Source: Thermodesulfobacteriota bacterium (GTDB lineage Bacteria > Desulfobacterota > DSM-4660 > Desulfatiglandales > Desulfatiglandaceae). Taken from it: DNA of 64,000 nt. The position numbers and the translations under genes were made by a program. The stretch covers positions 58,665 to 122,664 of the forward strand of contig JANQDY010000088.1 in the NCBI GenBank assembly GCA_028278625.1, read 5' to 3'. The notes under the pieces were generated by a model that had not been told where the DNA came from, did not search any database, and saw only the letters and a list, made by a program, of their open reading frames with translations. Below are positions 42,677 through 49,350 of the stretch, piece by piece; position 1 is the first letter of the stretch; each line of letters opens with the position of its first letter.

Positions 42677-43534
42677 ATGATGGAACCGGCCATGGTAAAG
42701 GCAAAAGGCGACGGCATTGGCATTCAAATGGCCATTTGGGAAGGAGAAGGGGAGAACATCCTCTGCATCCACGGTCTTTCCGCCAACTGCCGATGCTGGG
42801 ATCGCATCGTTTCCCCGCTGGTGCCCGATTTTCGAGTGCTGGCCATGGATCTAAGGGGAAGGGGTTTGTCGGACAAACCGGCCACCGGGTATTCCGTTGA
42901 TCAGCATGTCATGGACGTTCAAGGGGTCCTGGAGGACCAGGGTCTCGAGACCGTAACGCTCATGGGGCATTCCCTAGGCGCCTACGTCTCCCTGGCCTTT
43001 GCGGCCCAATACCCGAAAAAGGTCAAAAAAATGATCCTGGTGGATGGCGCGGGAGATCTGTCCGGTGCCCGCTGGGACAAGATCGAGCAGGCCATAAAGC
43101 CGTCCGTGGAAAGGCTGGGACAGGTCTTCCCCTCCTATGAAGCGTATACGGCGTTGCTCAAGCTGGCCCCTTTCCTGAAACCCTGGACCGATTTTCTGGA
43201 TGCCTATTTTCGTTACGAAATCGAAGAAACGGACGGGGGCGTAAGGTCCCGGACCCCGGCCGGCCCCATTCGGGAAGAGATCGCCAATATCCGCTTTTTT
43301 GACGCTTCCAAGAAATACCCGGAAATCACCTGTCCGGTGCTGATCCTAAGAGCCACCGAAGGGATTTTTTCAGAAGAGGACATGGTCCTGCCCGCTGATA
43401 TGGCGGACAAGATGGTGCGGGAAATCAAGGATGCCAGGTGCGTGGATCTTCCGGGCACGAATCATTATTCCATCCTTTTCGCGGAAAACAGCCCGCGGGA
43501 CCGCGCTATTCTGGATTTCTTGTCAGAAGGTTAA
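42677..43534 (+). CDS. Alpha/beta hydrolase, paralogue of the one at 16789
   Basis: This 285-residue protein has HGLSANCRCWD, GHSLGAY and GTNHYSI, in the same order as the hydrolase ending the TRAP operon, plus GGVRSR and CPVLILRATEG. ATG at 42677 follows GGGAGATG. It closes the Liv/PHA operon, so each catabolic operon in the window ends with a member of this family. A 108-base piece of its 3-prime end recurs at 44389-44496. Confidence 0.88.
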   Translation: MMEPAMVKAKGDGIGIQMAIWEGEGENILCIHGLSANCRCWDRIVSPLVPDFRVLAMDLRGRGLSDKPATGYSVDQHVMDVQGVLEDQGLETVTLMGHSLGAYVSLAFAAQYPKKVKKMILVDGAGDLSGARWDKIEQAIKPSVERLGQVFPSYEAYTALLKLAPFLKPWTDFLDAYFRYEIEETDGGVRSRTPAGPIREEIANIRFFDASKKYPEITCPVLILRATEGIFSEEDMVLPADMADKMVREIKDARCVDLPGTNHYSILFAENSPRDRAILDFLSEG

Positions 43535-43619
43535 TTGGGGGACACCTTCCCTAAATCCGGAAGGAATTCAGAAAGAGAGGTAAGATTCCAGGATTTCGCA
43601 CTATCGGACGTAGCGCAAT

Positions 43620-43973
43620 TCACTTCTTAAGTTGATCTGCCACAGATTTTAACCGTTTATCTGCCGTCCACAGTGGTACTCCCGCCAAATGGGCAGACGC
43701 CAAAAGGTGGATATCGACGAAACCAACACCCTTCCCCATCAGCTGATTTCGGTCAATAAAAAACAGGAATTCGCCAAATTCAATTGTCGGCGCCATTGGA
43801 AGTGATTTTAGCAGAGAGATAATTTCGTGCCTGTTTTTCAAATTGCCGCAGGCGAGCTCGCCAATGATAAATGGATGGCACATAACCTCGGCATCCATTA
43901 GCAGCTTTTCAAGCCGTCGGCTGCCTTGACGAAGGTGGGTAACCCAAATGGAAGTATCGACAAGGACCATCAT
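43620..43973 (-). CDS. vapC: PIN-domain toxin, VapC family
   Basis: This 117-residue PIN protein has the acidic ligands D6 (LVDTSIWV), E in IIGELACGN, D in GFVDIHLLASA and D in LWTADKRL, forming the Mg-dependent RNase site. It follows its antitoxin by 5 bases. All four acidic positions are present, so it may be active. Confidence 0.9.
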   Translation of the reverse strand: MMVLVDTSIWVTHLRQGSRRLEKLLMDAEVMCHPFIIGELACGNLKNRHEIISLLKSLPMAPTIEFGEFLFFIDRNQLMGKGVGFVDIHLLASAHLAGVPLWTADKRLKSVADQLKK

Positions 43974-43978
43974 TGGCG

Positions 43979-44170
43979 TTAAGCGGGTCTTCGTCTGGGA
44001 ATGGAACCCAAGTCTTTTTCGGTTCCGCCGAGTTTGGCCAGCCGCTTACTCCCCTCGCGGGCGATTAAGGCCTCTAAACCAAGTCGCACCAAAGCGGTTT
44101 TCTCTTTTACACCGGTCAGCCGCGATGCTTCTGCCAATATTTCATCATCTATGTTAAGTGTTGTTCTCAT
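43979..44170 (-). CDS. vapB: VapB-type antitoxin
   Basis: The 63-residue protein starts MRTTLNIDDEILAEASRLTG, a ribbon-helix-helix typical of VapB partners of PIN toxins, and ends in a basic tail (SIPRRRPA). It is first in the pair. The promoter palindrome overlaps the start codon (see 44170-44206). Confidence 0.85.
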   Translation of the reverse strand: MRTTLNIDDEILAEASRLTGVKEKTALVRLGLEALIAREGSKRLAKLGGTEKDLGSIPRRRPA

Positions 44171-44206
44171 ATGCATTGATATGCATATTTTAAGCATCAC
44201 TGTCAA
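44170..44206 (-). promoter_or_regulatory. VapB promoter/operator
   Basis: TTGACA on the minus strand (44206-44201) is followed by a 19-base spacer and TATCAA (44181-44176). TATGCAT (44170-44176) and ATGCATA (44181-44187) form an inverted repeat over the -10 and start codon. The arrangement leaves almost no 5-prime leader. Confidence 0.4.
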
Positions 44207-44230
44207 GGAGAAAACAGATTCAGGGGACAT

Positions 44231-44338
44231 CCGGTTTTATTTTGGAAGGTGCTCTCAAAAATGAGCAAGAAATCCCCGGATTTCAAATCCATGGTGGCCA
44301 TCAAGCTATATGTCCAGGGATTATCTGTCGATAGATAA
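44231..44338. other. Short AT-rich stretch before the orphan CRISPR repeat
   Basis: No gene is recognisable here. If the repeat at 44339 was once part of an array, this could be residual leader or flanking DNA. Nothing in it proves that. Confidence 0.25.
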
Positions 44339-44367
44339 GCGTTCCCCACGCATGTGGGGATGAACCG
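44339..44367 (+). CRISPR. Orphan type I-E-like CRISPR repeat
   Basis: This 29-base unit has the palindromic core CCCCACGCATGTGGGG and ends GATGAACCG, as in type I-E repeats. On the other strand it reads as RFIPTCVGN, a familiar CRISPR translation artefact. No second copy occurs within the following 60 bases and no cas gene is in the window. A single unit is therefore an orphan or relic. Confidence 0.6.
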
Positions 44368-44388
44368 TCCGCCGTTGGTATTGGTGGA

Positions 44389-44499
44389 GAAATCAAGGAA
44401 GCCAGGTGCGTCGATTTTCCGGGCACGAATCATTATTCCATCCTTTTCGCGGAAAACAGCCCGCGGGACCGCGCCATTCTGGACTTCTTGTCAGAATAG
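44389..44499 (+). pseudogene. Duplicated 3-prime end of the alpha/beta hydrolase gene
   Basis: About 103 of 108 bases match 43421-43528, the end of the hydrolase at 42677, with reading frame intact and a TAG stop. Translation gives EIKEARCVDFPGTNHYSI and then the hydrolase end. It has no start and lacks the other 250 residues. It is either a direct repeat around the VapBC pair or what is left of a second tandem hydrolase. Confidence 0.85.
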
Positions 44500-44588
44500 T
44501 GTGCGATTTCATACACGCAGATTCGCTTCTCCTTTAGAACGGCTTGAAACAAGCCTTGTACAGGCGCAGGTTATCTAAGAATCCCGCT

Positions 44589-44825
44589 CTATAGTCTATC
44601 GGTATCGTCCGGTTCTGAATCAGGAACCTTTTTGAGCACTTTCTGGAATTTCTTCAAACTCCCTCTTTTGGCTCTTGCTTCAATGTATTCTTCGGTTAAA
44701 AGCGCTGACATTTTTTCGGCTGCGGCAGATGCGATAAATTGATTAATGGAAATGCCCTCACGTTTTGCCAATTGCCGTATCTGTTCATGAAGAGAATTAG
44801 GAATGCGCAAACTCAAAGTACTCAT
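44589..44825 (-). CDS. Ribbon-helix-helix antitoxin (HicB/CopG-like)
   Basis: This 78-residue protein has an N-terminal RHH-type segment (STLSLRIPNSLHEQIRQLAK, then REGISINQFIASAAAEK) and an acidic C-terminal tail (DSEPDDTDRL) suitable for toxin binding. It overlaps the PIN gene by 4 bases and follows it, the reverse of the usual order. Confidence 0.8.
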   Translation of the reverse strand: MSTLSLRIPNSLHEQIRQLAKREGISINQFIASAAAEKMSALLTEEYIEARAKRGSLKKFQKVLKKVPDSEPDDTDRL

Positions 44826-45241
44826 GATATTGCTCCTATTTCCATAAGGAATTCTTTTGGATCGATAATTCTCAAACCGAATTTCTCAACATTCTTAAAA
44901 TGGCGTTTATTGACCGTTATAATCGCATCACAACCGCCTGCCACGGCAACTTCCAAAACAAGGTCATCGGATGGATCAGGCAGAAAAGGACGCCAAAGGA
45001 AGAAAATGTCTTGCTGTTCTCCTATTTGGCAGAAAAAGTCTATGAAATCGCCTATATCTTTTTGGGTAATAGAAGAGGGAAGTTTCCCCCTCTTCAATAC
45101 ATCTTCATATTCAATGATCAAAGGAACTGATATTGCTAAAGAAAATCTTTCATTCGGAAGAAGAGAAACCAATTTGTACGAAGCACCACGACGGGATTTC
45201 AGCGCTGCGAACAGGACATTTGTGTCTATAACGATTTTCAT
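44822..45241 (-). CDS. PIN-domain toxin (COG1569-like)
   Basis: This 139-residue PIN protein has D6 (VIDTNVLFAAL), E in LIIEYEDVL, and two Asp in LPDPSDDLVLEVAVAGGCD. The C-terminal IDPKEFL motif is common in this toxin group. Here the toxin comes first and the antitoxin second. The promoter at 45247-45264 has a consensus -10 and no room for a leader. Confidence 0.87.
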   Translation of the reverse strand: MKIVIDTNVLFAALKSRRGASYKLVSLLPNERFSLAISVPLIIEYEDVLKRGKLPSSITQKDIGDFIDFFCQIGEQQDIFFLWRPFLPDPSDDLVLEVAVAGGCDAIITVNKRHFKNVEKFGLRIIDPKEFLMEIGAIS

Positions 45242-45264
45242 TTGGTATTATATATCATACCAAA
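45241..45264 (-). promoter_or_regulatory. Promoter/operator of the PIN-RHH module
   Basis: TTTGGTAT (45241-45248) and ATACCAAA (45257-45264) are a perfect inverted repeat with an 8-base spacer. On the minus strand a consensus TATAAT (45252-45247) lies inside it, six bases from the start codon. The start is probably leaderless. Confidence 0.55.
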
Positions 45265-45281
45265 AATCTGTGGTCAAGATA

Positions 45282-45336
45282 ATAGGGGACAGACCACGTT
45301 TTTCGTTGAGTCTCGGCACAAAAAAATGGTCTGTCC
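45282..45336. repeat. REP-like inverted repeat
   Basis: GGACAGACCA (45287-45296) and TGGTCTGTCC (45327-45336) are perfect inverted repeats around a 30-base loop. The left end ATAGGGGACAGACC also occurs at 30543-30556, before the enoyl-CoA hydratase gene. It resembles REP sequences linked to Y1/RAYT transposases, but no such gene is present here. Confidence 0.5.
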
Positions 45337-45370
45337 TTTATTACGCTCGCCGAAAATCCAAAAAAAGCAC

Positions 45371-45415
45371 TTGACATGTATTGCCAAAGAAACTAGAGTT
45401 CGAAACATGTCGAAC
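45371..45415 (+). promoter_or_regulatory. ArsR promoter and operator
   Basis: TTGACA (45371-45376), 17 bases, TAGAGT (45394-45399). A perfect inverted repeat GTTCGA (45398-45403) / TCGAAC (45410-45415) overlaps the -10 and the start codon at 45407, as expected for ArsR autorepression. Confidence 0.55.
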
Positions 45416-45736
45416 TCAGGAATCAAGGCTAGCGATGACGAACAAGTTGAACAGCTGTCGCAAATGTTTAAAGCCATCTCTAACCCGAACAGATTGAAAA
45501 TACTATTAGAACTTACCCAATGCCCTGAATCCGGCGGAAAATTTATCGCAAGCGTTGAAGAGATGAAAAACTGTCAACGAGTGTTTGCTGAAGAACTTGG
45601 CTTAGCGCCTTCAACGGTTTCGCATCATTTCAAGGAACTCAGACAGGCAGGACTTATTGAAATGAAGCGTGAGGGCAAGGACATTATTGTTCAAGTGAAC
45701 AGGGAATCAATCGATTCAATAAAAAATCTTTTTTAG
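45407..45736 (+). CDS. ArsR-family winged-helix regulator
   Basis: This 109-residue protein has MFKAISNPNRLKILLELTQC, then LGLAPSTVSHHFKELRQAGL and EMKREGKDIIVQVN, the ArsR winged helix. The ELCVCDL metal site of classical ArsR is not seen; Cys occurs near TQCPES and MKNCQR only, so the sensed signal is uncertain. It is followed at 84 bases by a flavoprotein gene that it may control. Confidence 0.9.
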   Translation: MSNSGIKASDDEQVEQLSQMFKAISNPNRLKILLELTQCPESGGKFIASVEEMKNCQRVFAEELGLAPSTVSHHFKELRQAGLIEMKREGKDIIVQVNRESIDSIKNLF

Positions 45737-45750
45737 TGATCAGATTTTTT

Positions 45751-45780
45751 TTCGAATTAGACTTCGATGTTGTTCGATGT
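45751..45780 (+). promoter_or_regulatory. Repeated TTCGA half-sites before the flavoprotein gene
   Basis: TTCGA occurs at 45751, 45763 and 45773. The last two are in identical TTCGATGT octamers 10 bases apart. The same TTCGA half-site makes up the palindrome at the arsR promoter, so this may be a second ArsR site. Confidence 0.4.
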
Positions 45781-45820
45781 TTAAAATTTTAAAAACCAAA
45801 ACAACTGAAAGGAGCGACCA

Positions 45821-46375
45821 ATGAAAGTGACGGCAATTCTGGGAAGTCCGAATCCAAAGGGTACCACGGCAACCATGGCAGGTGCCTTTTTGTCAAAAGC
45901 GCGGGAATTAGGCGCGGAAACAACCACCTATCCTTTGAACCAAATGAAGTTCCAGGGCTGTCAGGGATGCTATGTCTGCAAAAGCAAGCAGGAGTTCTGT
46001 GTCCTAAAAGATGACTTGACGCCAGCACTTGAGGCGATGCAAAAATCGGACATCATGGTGTTCGCAACGCCGATATATTACTGGGATGTCACCGGGCAGT
46101 TCAAATGCTTTGTTGACAGAACCTGGTCCTTGGTCAAGCCTGACTATATGACGAATCCGGATCCCGTCAGGATAGAGAAAGGGAAAAAGGCGATATTCAT
46201 TACAAGCCAACAAGCTGTTGAGGAAAAGCATAAAGATGTATCTGAAAAATACATGGGCTTTCTAAAGATGTATGGATTTCAAACGGAATCCCTGAGAGCC
46301 TTTGGAATAACATCCGATAGCAAATTGGATGGATACATCGATAAAGCAAAAGAGCTTGCAAGTCGCATGCTTTAG
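45821..46375 (+). CDS. NADPH-dependent FMN reductase / iron-sulfur flavoprotein-like
   Basis: This 184-residue flavodoxin-fold protein has GSPNPKGTTATM for FMN phosphate and the Cys cluster CQGCYVCKSKQEFC, resembling that in the gene at 31376. It is preceded by GAAAGGAG. Its ArsR neighbour and TTCGA sites suggest redox- or metal-responsive expression. Confidence 0.87.
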   Translation: MKVTAILGSPNPKGTTATMAGAFLSKARELGAETTTYPLNQMKFQGCQGCYVCKSKQEFCVLKDDLTPALEAMQKSDIMVFATPIYYWDVTGQFKCFVDRTWSLVKPDYMTNPDPVRIEKGKKAIFITSQQAVEEKHKDVSEKYMGFLKMYGFQTESLRAFGITSDSKLDGYIDKAKELASRML

Positions 46376-46698
46376 GGAGATGCCCTTATGGGCTTTTGGG
46401 ACCTCCATAAAAGTATGAAAAGCCCATGCCAAACAAAAGGTGGAACTGCCAACATCTTGACAATGTGGAGAATCTCCTTTTTTTGATGTCGCCCTGGATC
46501 ATGTCACCGCTTTCCATGCCCGCATTGCCCCGCGGTCAGGAAGTTGCCCATAAGAGGGTGAAAAGCTGGCTGGAGCAATTAAGACGTCTGTCGTCCGCGA
46601 CAACCGTCCCATACTGGCCGCAGAAGTCAAGGTGTCGTTAAAAGAAACGCATCAAAAATTTGCGGGGAACAACTGGGTGTTCAGCGTCGAGCGGTTTC
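46376..46698. other. Stretch without a recognisable gene
   Basis: About 323 bases between the flavoprotein and hicB. One frame is open for about 60 codons (EGEKLAGAIKTSVVRDNRPI...) from an in-frame TAA near 46552, with protein-like composition but no start. It could be a decayed gene. I do not recognise it. Confidence 0.3.
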
Positions 46699-47100
46699 TT
46701 ATTGATGGGTCGCCATGTATTCGGTGGCTGCTTGGGCTAAAATACCAGAACGGGTTTCACCATGTTTTTTGGCGAAATAATCTAATGAATTGAGTAACCT
46801 TTCTGGCATGGTGATATTGATCCTTTTTGACTTGAGGGACAATTTGCTCAGATCCACGTCAATAAGAGCCCATAGGCCGTCTTTAAAGTCAGGATTGTCT
46901 TTGTGTTTCTCGATACTTGTACAAACCGGGATAGGCTCGGAGTCAATCAAAATACCTTCAATATGGCATTCGGCAGCTTCCTGGGCATTCGCCAAAGCCT
47001 CTTCAATGGTTTCCCCAGCGGAAAAACAACCCGGTAAATCAGGAAACGTAACGCCATAATCAGAATTTTCGTCCTTGTGAATTACTACCGGATATTTCAT
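46699..47100 (-). CDS. hicB: HicB antitoxin
   Basis: This 133-residue protein has the HicB partial RNase-H-like domain (YPVVIHKDENSDYGVTFPDL, PGCFSAGETIEEALANAQEA) and a C-terminal RHH segment (SKRINITMPERLLNSLDYFA). TTGGAGGTG precedes ATG 47100. Its partner hicA lies 4 bases upstream but has lost its core, so the antitoxin may now act only as a regulator. Confidence 0.92.
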   Translation of the reverse strand: MKYPVVIHKDENSDYGVTFPDLPGCFSAGETIEEALANAQEAAECHIEGILIDSEPIPVCTSIEKHKDNPDFKDGLWALIDVDLSKLSLKSKRINITMPERLLNSLDYFAKKHGETRSGILAQAATEYMATHQ

Positions 47101-47104
47101 GGCT

Positions 47105-47227
47105 TCACCTCCAATCCCAACCCGCCTGTCGGTAAATATTTCGAAGAGTGCCGACGGGGAGATCCTTTTTTGGGTGGAGAACCCACCCATCCTTCTTCAA
47201 CCGTTGTATTATTTCCCCGCTCTTCAT
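47105..47227 (-). pseudogene. hicA: HicA toxin with internal deletion
   Basis: The 40-codon frame begins MKSGEIIQRLKKDGWVL and then jumps straight to HPKKDLPVGTLRNIYRQAGW. Intact HicA has about 20 more residues between, including the GSHHQF segment with the catalytic His. The ends are well conserved and in frame, so one clean in-frame deletion is likely. The toxin should be inactive. Confidence 0.8.
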
Positions 47228-47583
47228 GGTGTGTATAATACACACTTTCGGGTTGAATGTCAATGACGCCATGAAAGTCTTTTGGCGAACCATGAAAATC
47301 ACCGGTTTATCCGGTGCATGTTCTGGTATACGCCCGGCAAGGGCGGATTCGTGAGGAGCCGTCCGAAGGAAGCCCGAGTGAAAAGCTATGGGAAAATGCC
47401 ACGCTCCATTGATGTATGCTTATCAAGGGTTTCACTGCACGGTAGCTCCTTTTCACTTGATCCAAAGGTCGGTTTTCACTATGCTCTTTGCCGAAAGAGC
47501 AATCTCTATTCACTCTTAAAACCCCGCCCTCCATTGCTTTAAGCGTGAGCGTTAAGGGCGCGGATGAATAAGGAGACATCATA
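47228..47583. other. Stretch without a recognisable gene
   Basis: About 356 bases between the hicA remnant and the vWA gene. A small hairpin GCTCTTT/AAAGAGC (47483-47489, 47494-47500) with a 4-base loop is present. The last part probably holds the vWA promoter; I found no clear boxes. Confidence 0.35.
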
Positions 47584-49017
47584 ATGACACGCCGATTATT
47601 GGTTTGCCCTTCCGTCTTATTGGCTCTGACCCTGTTGTTCTCTTTTTCAGCCCATGGCGCCGAGATGCCCAAGGTCATGTTTATTCTGGACGGATCAGGA
47701 TCCATGTGGGGTTCGGCCGGCAAGGTCCGCAAAATCGAGGCCGCCAAGGAGGTCATGGCCAAAGTGGTGCCGTCGCTGCCCAAGGAAGTGGGTGTGGGCC
47801 TCACCGTGTACGGCCACAGGCGCAAGGGCGATTGCGGGGATGTGGAGATCATGATCCCATCCGGCTCGACCGATCGGGACGGTCTTCTGGCCAAGGTCAA
47901 GGGGATCAGCCCCAAGGGCAAAACACCCATCTCCGCATCGGTCAAGATGGTGGCCGAGGAACTGAAGAGCAGGGAGGCGGAAACCACCATCGTTTTGGTC
48001 AGTGACGGAATTGAAACTTGCGACAAGGACCCCTGCGGCGTCATCAAGGGCCTCAAAGACTCGGGCATCAAGTTCATCCTCCACGTGGTCGGCTTCGGGG
48101 TGGACCAGAAAGGAAAGGCACAACTTAACTGCCTCTCTGACGCGGGAGGCGGTCAGTATTTCCAGGCAACCGATGCCGACTCCCTGCTGGCTGCCCTCGA
48201 GACGGTCAAGAAGGAGGTGGCGGTCAAGGTGAAGAAGGCCAAGACCACCACGGTCAAGGCCAAGAGCAAGCTGGGTAAGCTGAAAATCACCATGCCCGCT
48301 TCGGCCGTGAAGACGCAGGGTGAGATCAAGATTGTCAAAAAGCGGGACAATAAGGTGATCAAAAAGGCCAAGCCGGCGGCCGAGGGAACCCATCCCCTCC
48401 TGGCAGGGACGTACGAGGTCATTTTACAGTTCAACAACACCAACTACAAGCCGCCCAGCGAAGCGTCATTGGGCCAGTTTGACGTCAAGGGGGGTGAGGT
48501 CACGGAAATTAATTTGGGGGCCCTGGTGATCAACAAGGCAGAAGGCCTGGGCGAGGCCACGGTGGCCATCGCCGTGATGCCCCCGGAGGGCGACACGCCT
48601 TTTGTGAGAAACGATGCAGGCGGCAACGACTACTACATCTGGAAGCCCAAACCGGTTCCCGCAGGCACCTATGATCTGGGTCTGGTGTACGGCCGGTCCC
48701 CAGAACTCTTCAGGGTTGTTCGGGGGATTGAAATAGAGGAGGGGAAGGAGACCGTTGTCACGCTGGATTCGGGAATCCAGCTCACGCCGAACCCGGAGAT
48801 CGTTTCCTGGCAATTATCTCCACAAGGCCAGGAAGAACATGTCTTAAAGGTTAAGCGCCGGTGGGACAATGATTGGCCCCTCTGGAAGGCTTTTCCGGTG
48901 ACACCCGGGCAATATGACCTGGCTGTCTTCCTCAAGGGCATGGATGAACCGCTCCCGGTGGGCGAAGGTCTTGAGATCAAAAAAGGAGAAGTGCTCCTTT
49001 TCGATCCGGGATTGTGA
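47584..49017 (+). CDS. Secreted von Willebrand factor A domain protein
   Basis: This 477-residue protein has a signal peptide (MTRRLLVCPSVLLALTLLFS, cleavage after SAHGA) and a vWA domain (about 29-195) with MIDAS motif D36-G-S-G-S, the Thr in GKTPIS and Asp in LVSDGIETCDKDPC. A Lys-rich linker (VKVKKAKTTTVKAKSK) leads to beta-rich repeats that look like carboxypeptidase-regulatory or Ig-like domains. It probably binds surface or matrix ligands in a metal-dependent manner. GGAGAC precedes the ATG. Confidence 0.9.
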   Translation: MTRRLLVCPSVLLALTLLFSFSAHGAEMPKVMFILDGSGSMWGSAGKVRKIEAAKEVMAKVVPSLPKEVGVGLTVYGHRRKGDCGDVEIMIPSGSTDRDGLLAKVKGISPKGKTPISASVKMVAEELKSREAETTIVLVSDGIETCDKDPCGVIKGLKDSGIKFILHVVGFGVDQKGKAQLNCLSDAGGGQYFQATDADSLLAALETVKKEVAVKVKKAKTTTVKAKSKLGKLKITMPASAVKTQGEIKIVKKRDNKVIKKAKPAAEGTHPLLAGTYEVILQFNNTNYKPPSEASLGQFDVKGGEVTEINLGALVINKAEGLGEATVAIAVMPPEGDTPFVRNDAGGNDYYIWKPKPVPAGTYDLGLVYGRSPELFRVVRGIEIEEGKETVVTLDSGIQLTPNPEIVSWQLSPQGQEEHVLKVKRRWDNDWPLWKAFPVTPGQYDLAVFLKGMDEPLPVGEGLEIKKGEVLLFDPGL

Positions 49018-49046
49018 GAATCAGGGGATCGGGGAAATAATCTGCG

Positions 49047-49093
49047 CGATTGCACCCTTCTGGACTTCTTGTTAGAATAGTTTTCGATCTCAT
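49047..49093 (+). repeat. Third, decayed copy of the hydrolase 3-prime end
   Basis: CTTCTGGACTTCTTGTTAGA matches the last codons of the hydrolase fragment at 44470-44499 with small changes and ends TAG. Similarity continues about 14 bases past the stop (cgat.tcat). Only a 45-base stub remains. Confidence 0.55.
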
Positions 49094-49126
49094 GGGCTCA
49101 TATTATCGCAATAATATGCGCCCATG
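49091..49126. repeat. Long near-perfect hairpin
   Basis: CATGGGC (49091-49097) pairs with GCCCATG (49120-49126), then a T/C mismatch, then CATATTAT (49099-49106) pairs with ATAATATG (49111-49118) around loop CGCA. There is no T-run. The remaining 220 bases to the hybrid kinase gene hold nothing I recognise. Confidence 0.6.
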
Positions 49127-49350
49127 GAATCGGATGATTACATCATTCAAAGCAACTCAAATATCCTCATTCCCTCTCTTGATTTCATTTGCGTAGATGC
49201 GCCTTTCTAGCGGCTTCTAAACAACTGTTATACGCTATATTCACATTTCAACCTCCCGTGCTGTTGGGTGCCGTTTCAAAAAAACGATCATTGTGTTAAC
49301 ATCTGTTCTTTAAGGTATGAATGATTCAAGGACCTTGGGGGTGAATTCCC

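Noticed and set aside
44368..44398. CRISPR spacer following the orphan repeat
   Set aside because: A spacer needs a second repeat about 32 bases on; instead the sequence runs into the hydrolase fragment.
47331..47400. Possible group II intron relic (GAGGAGCCGT-like bases)
   Set aside because: Only a short resemblance; no reverse transcriptase or domain V hairpin could be found.
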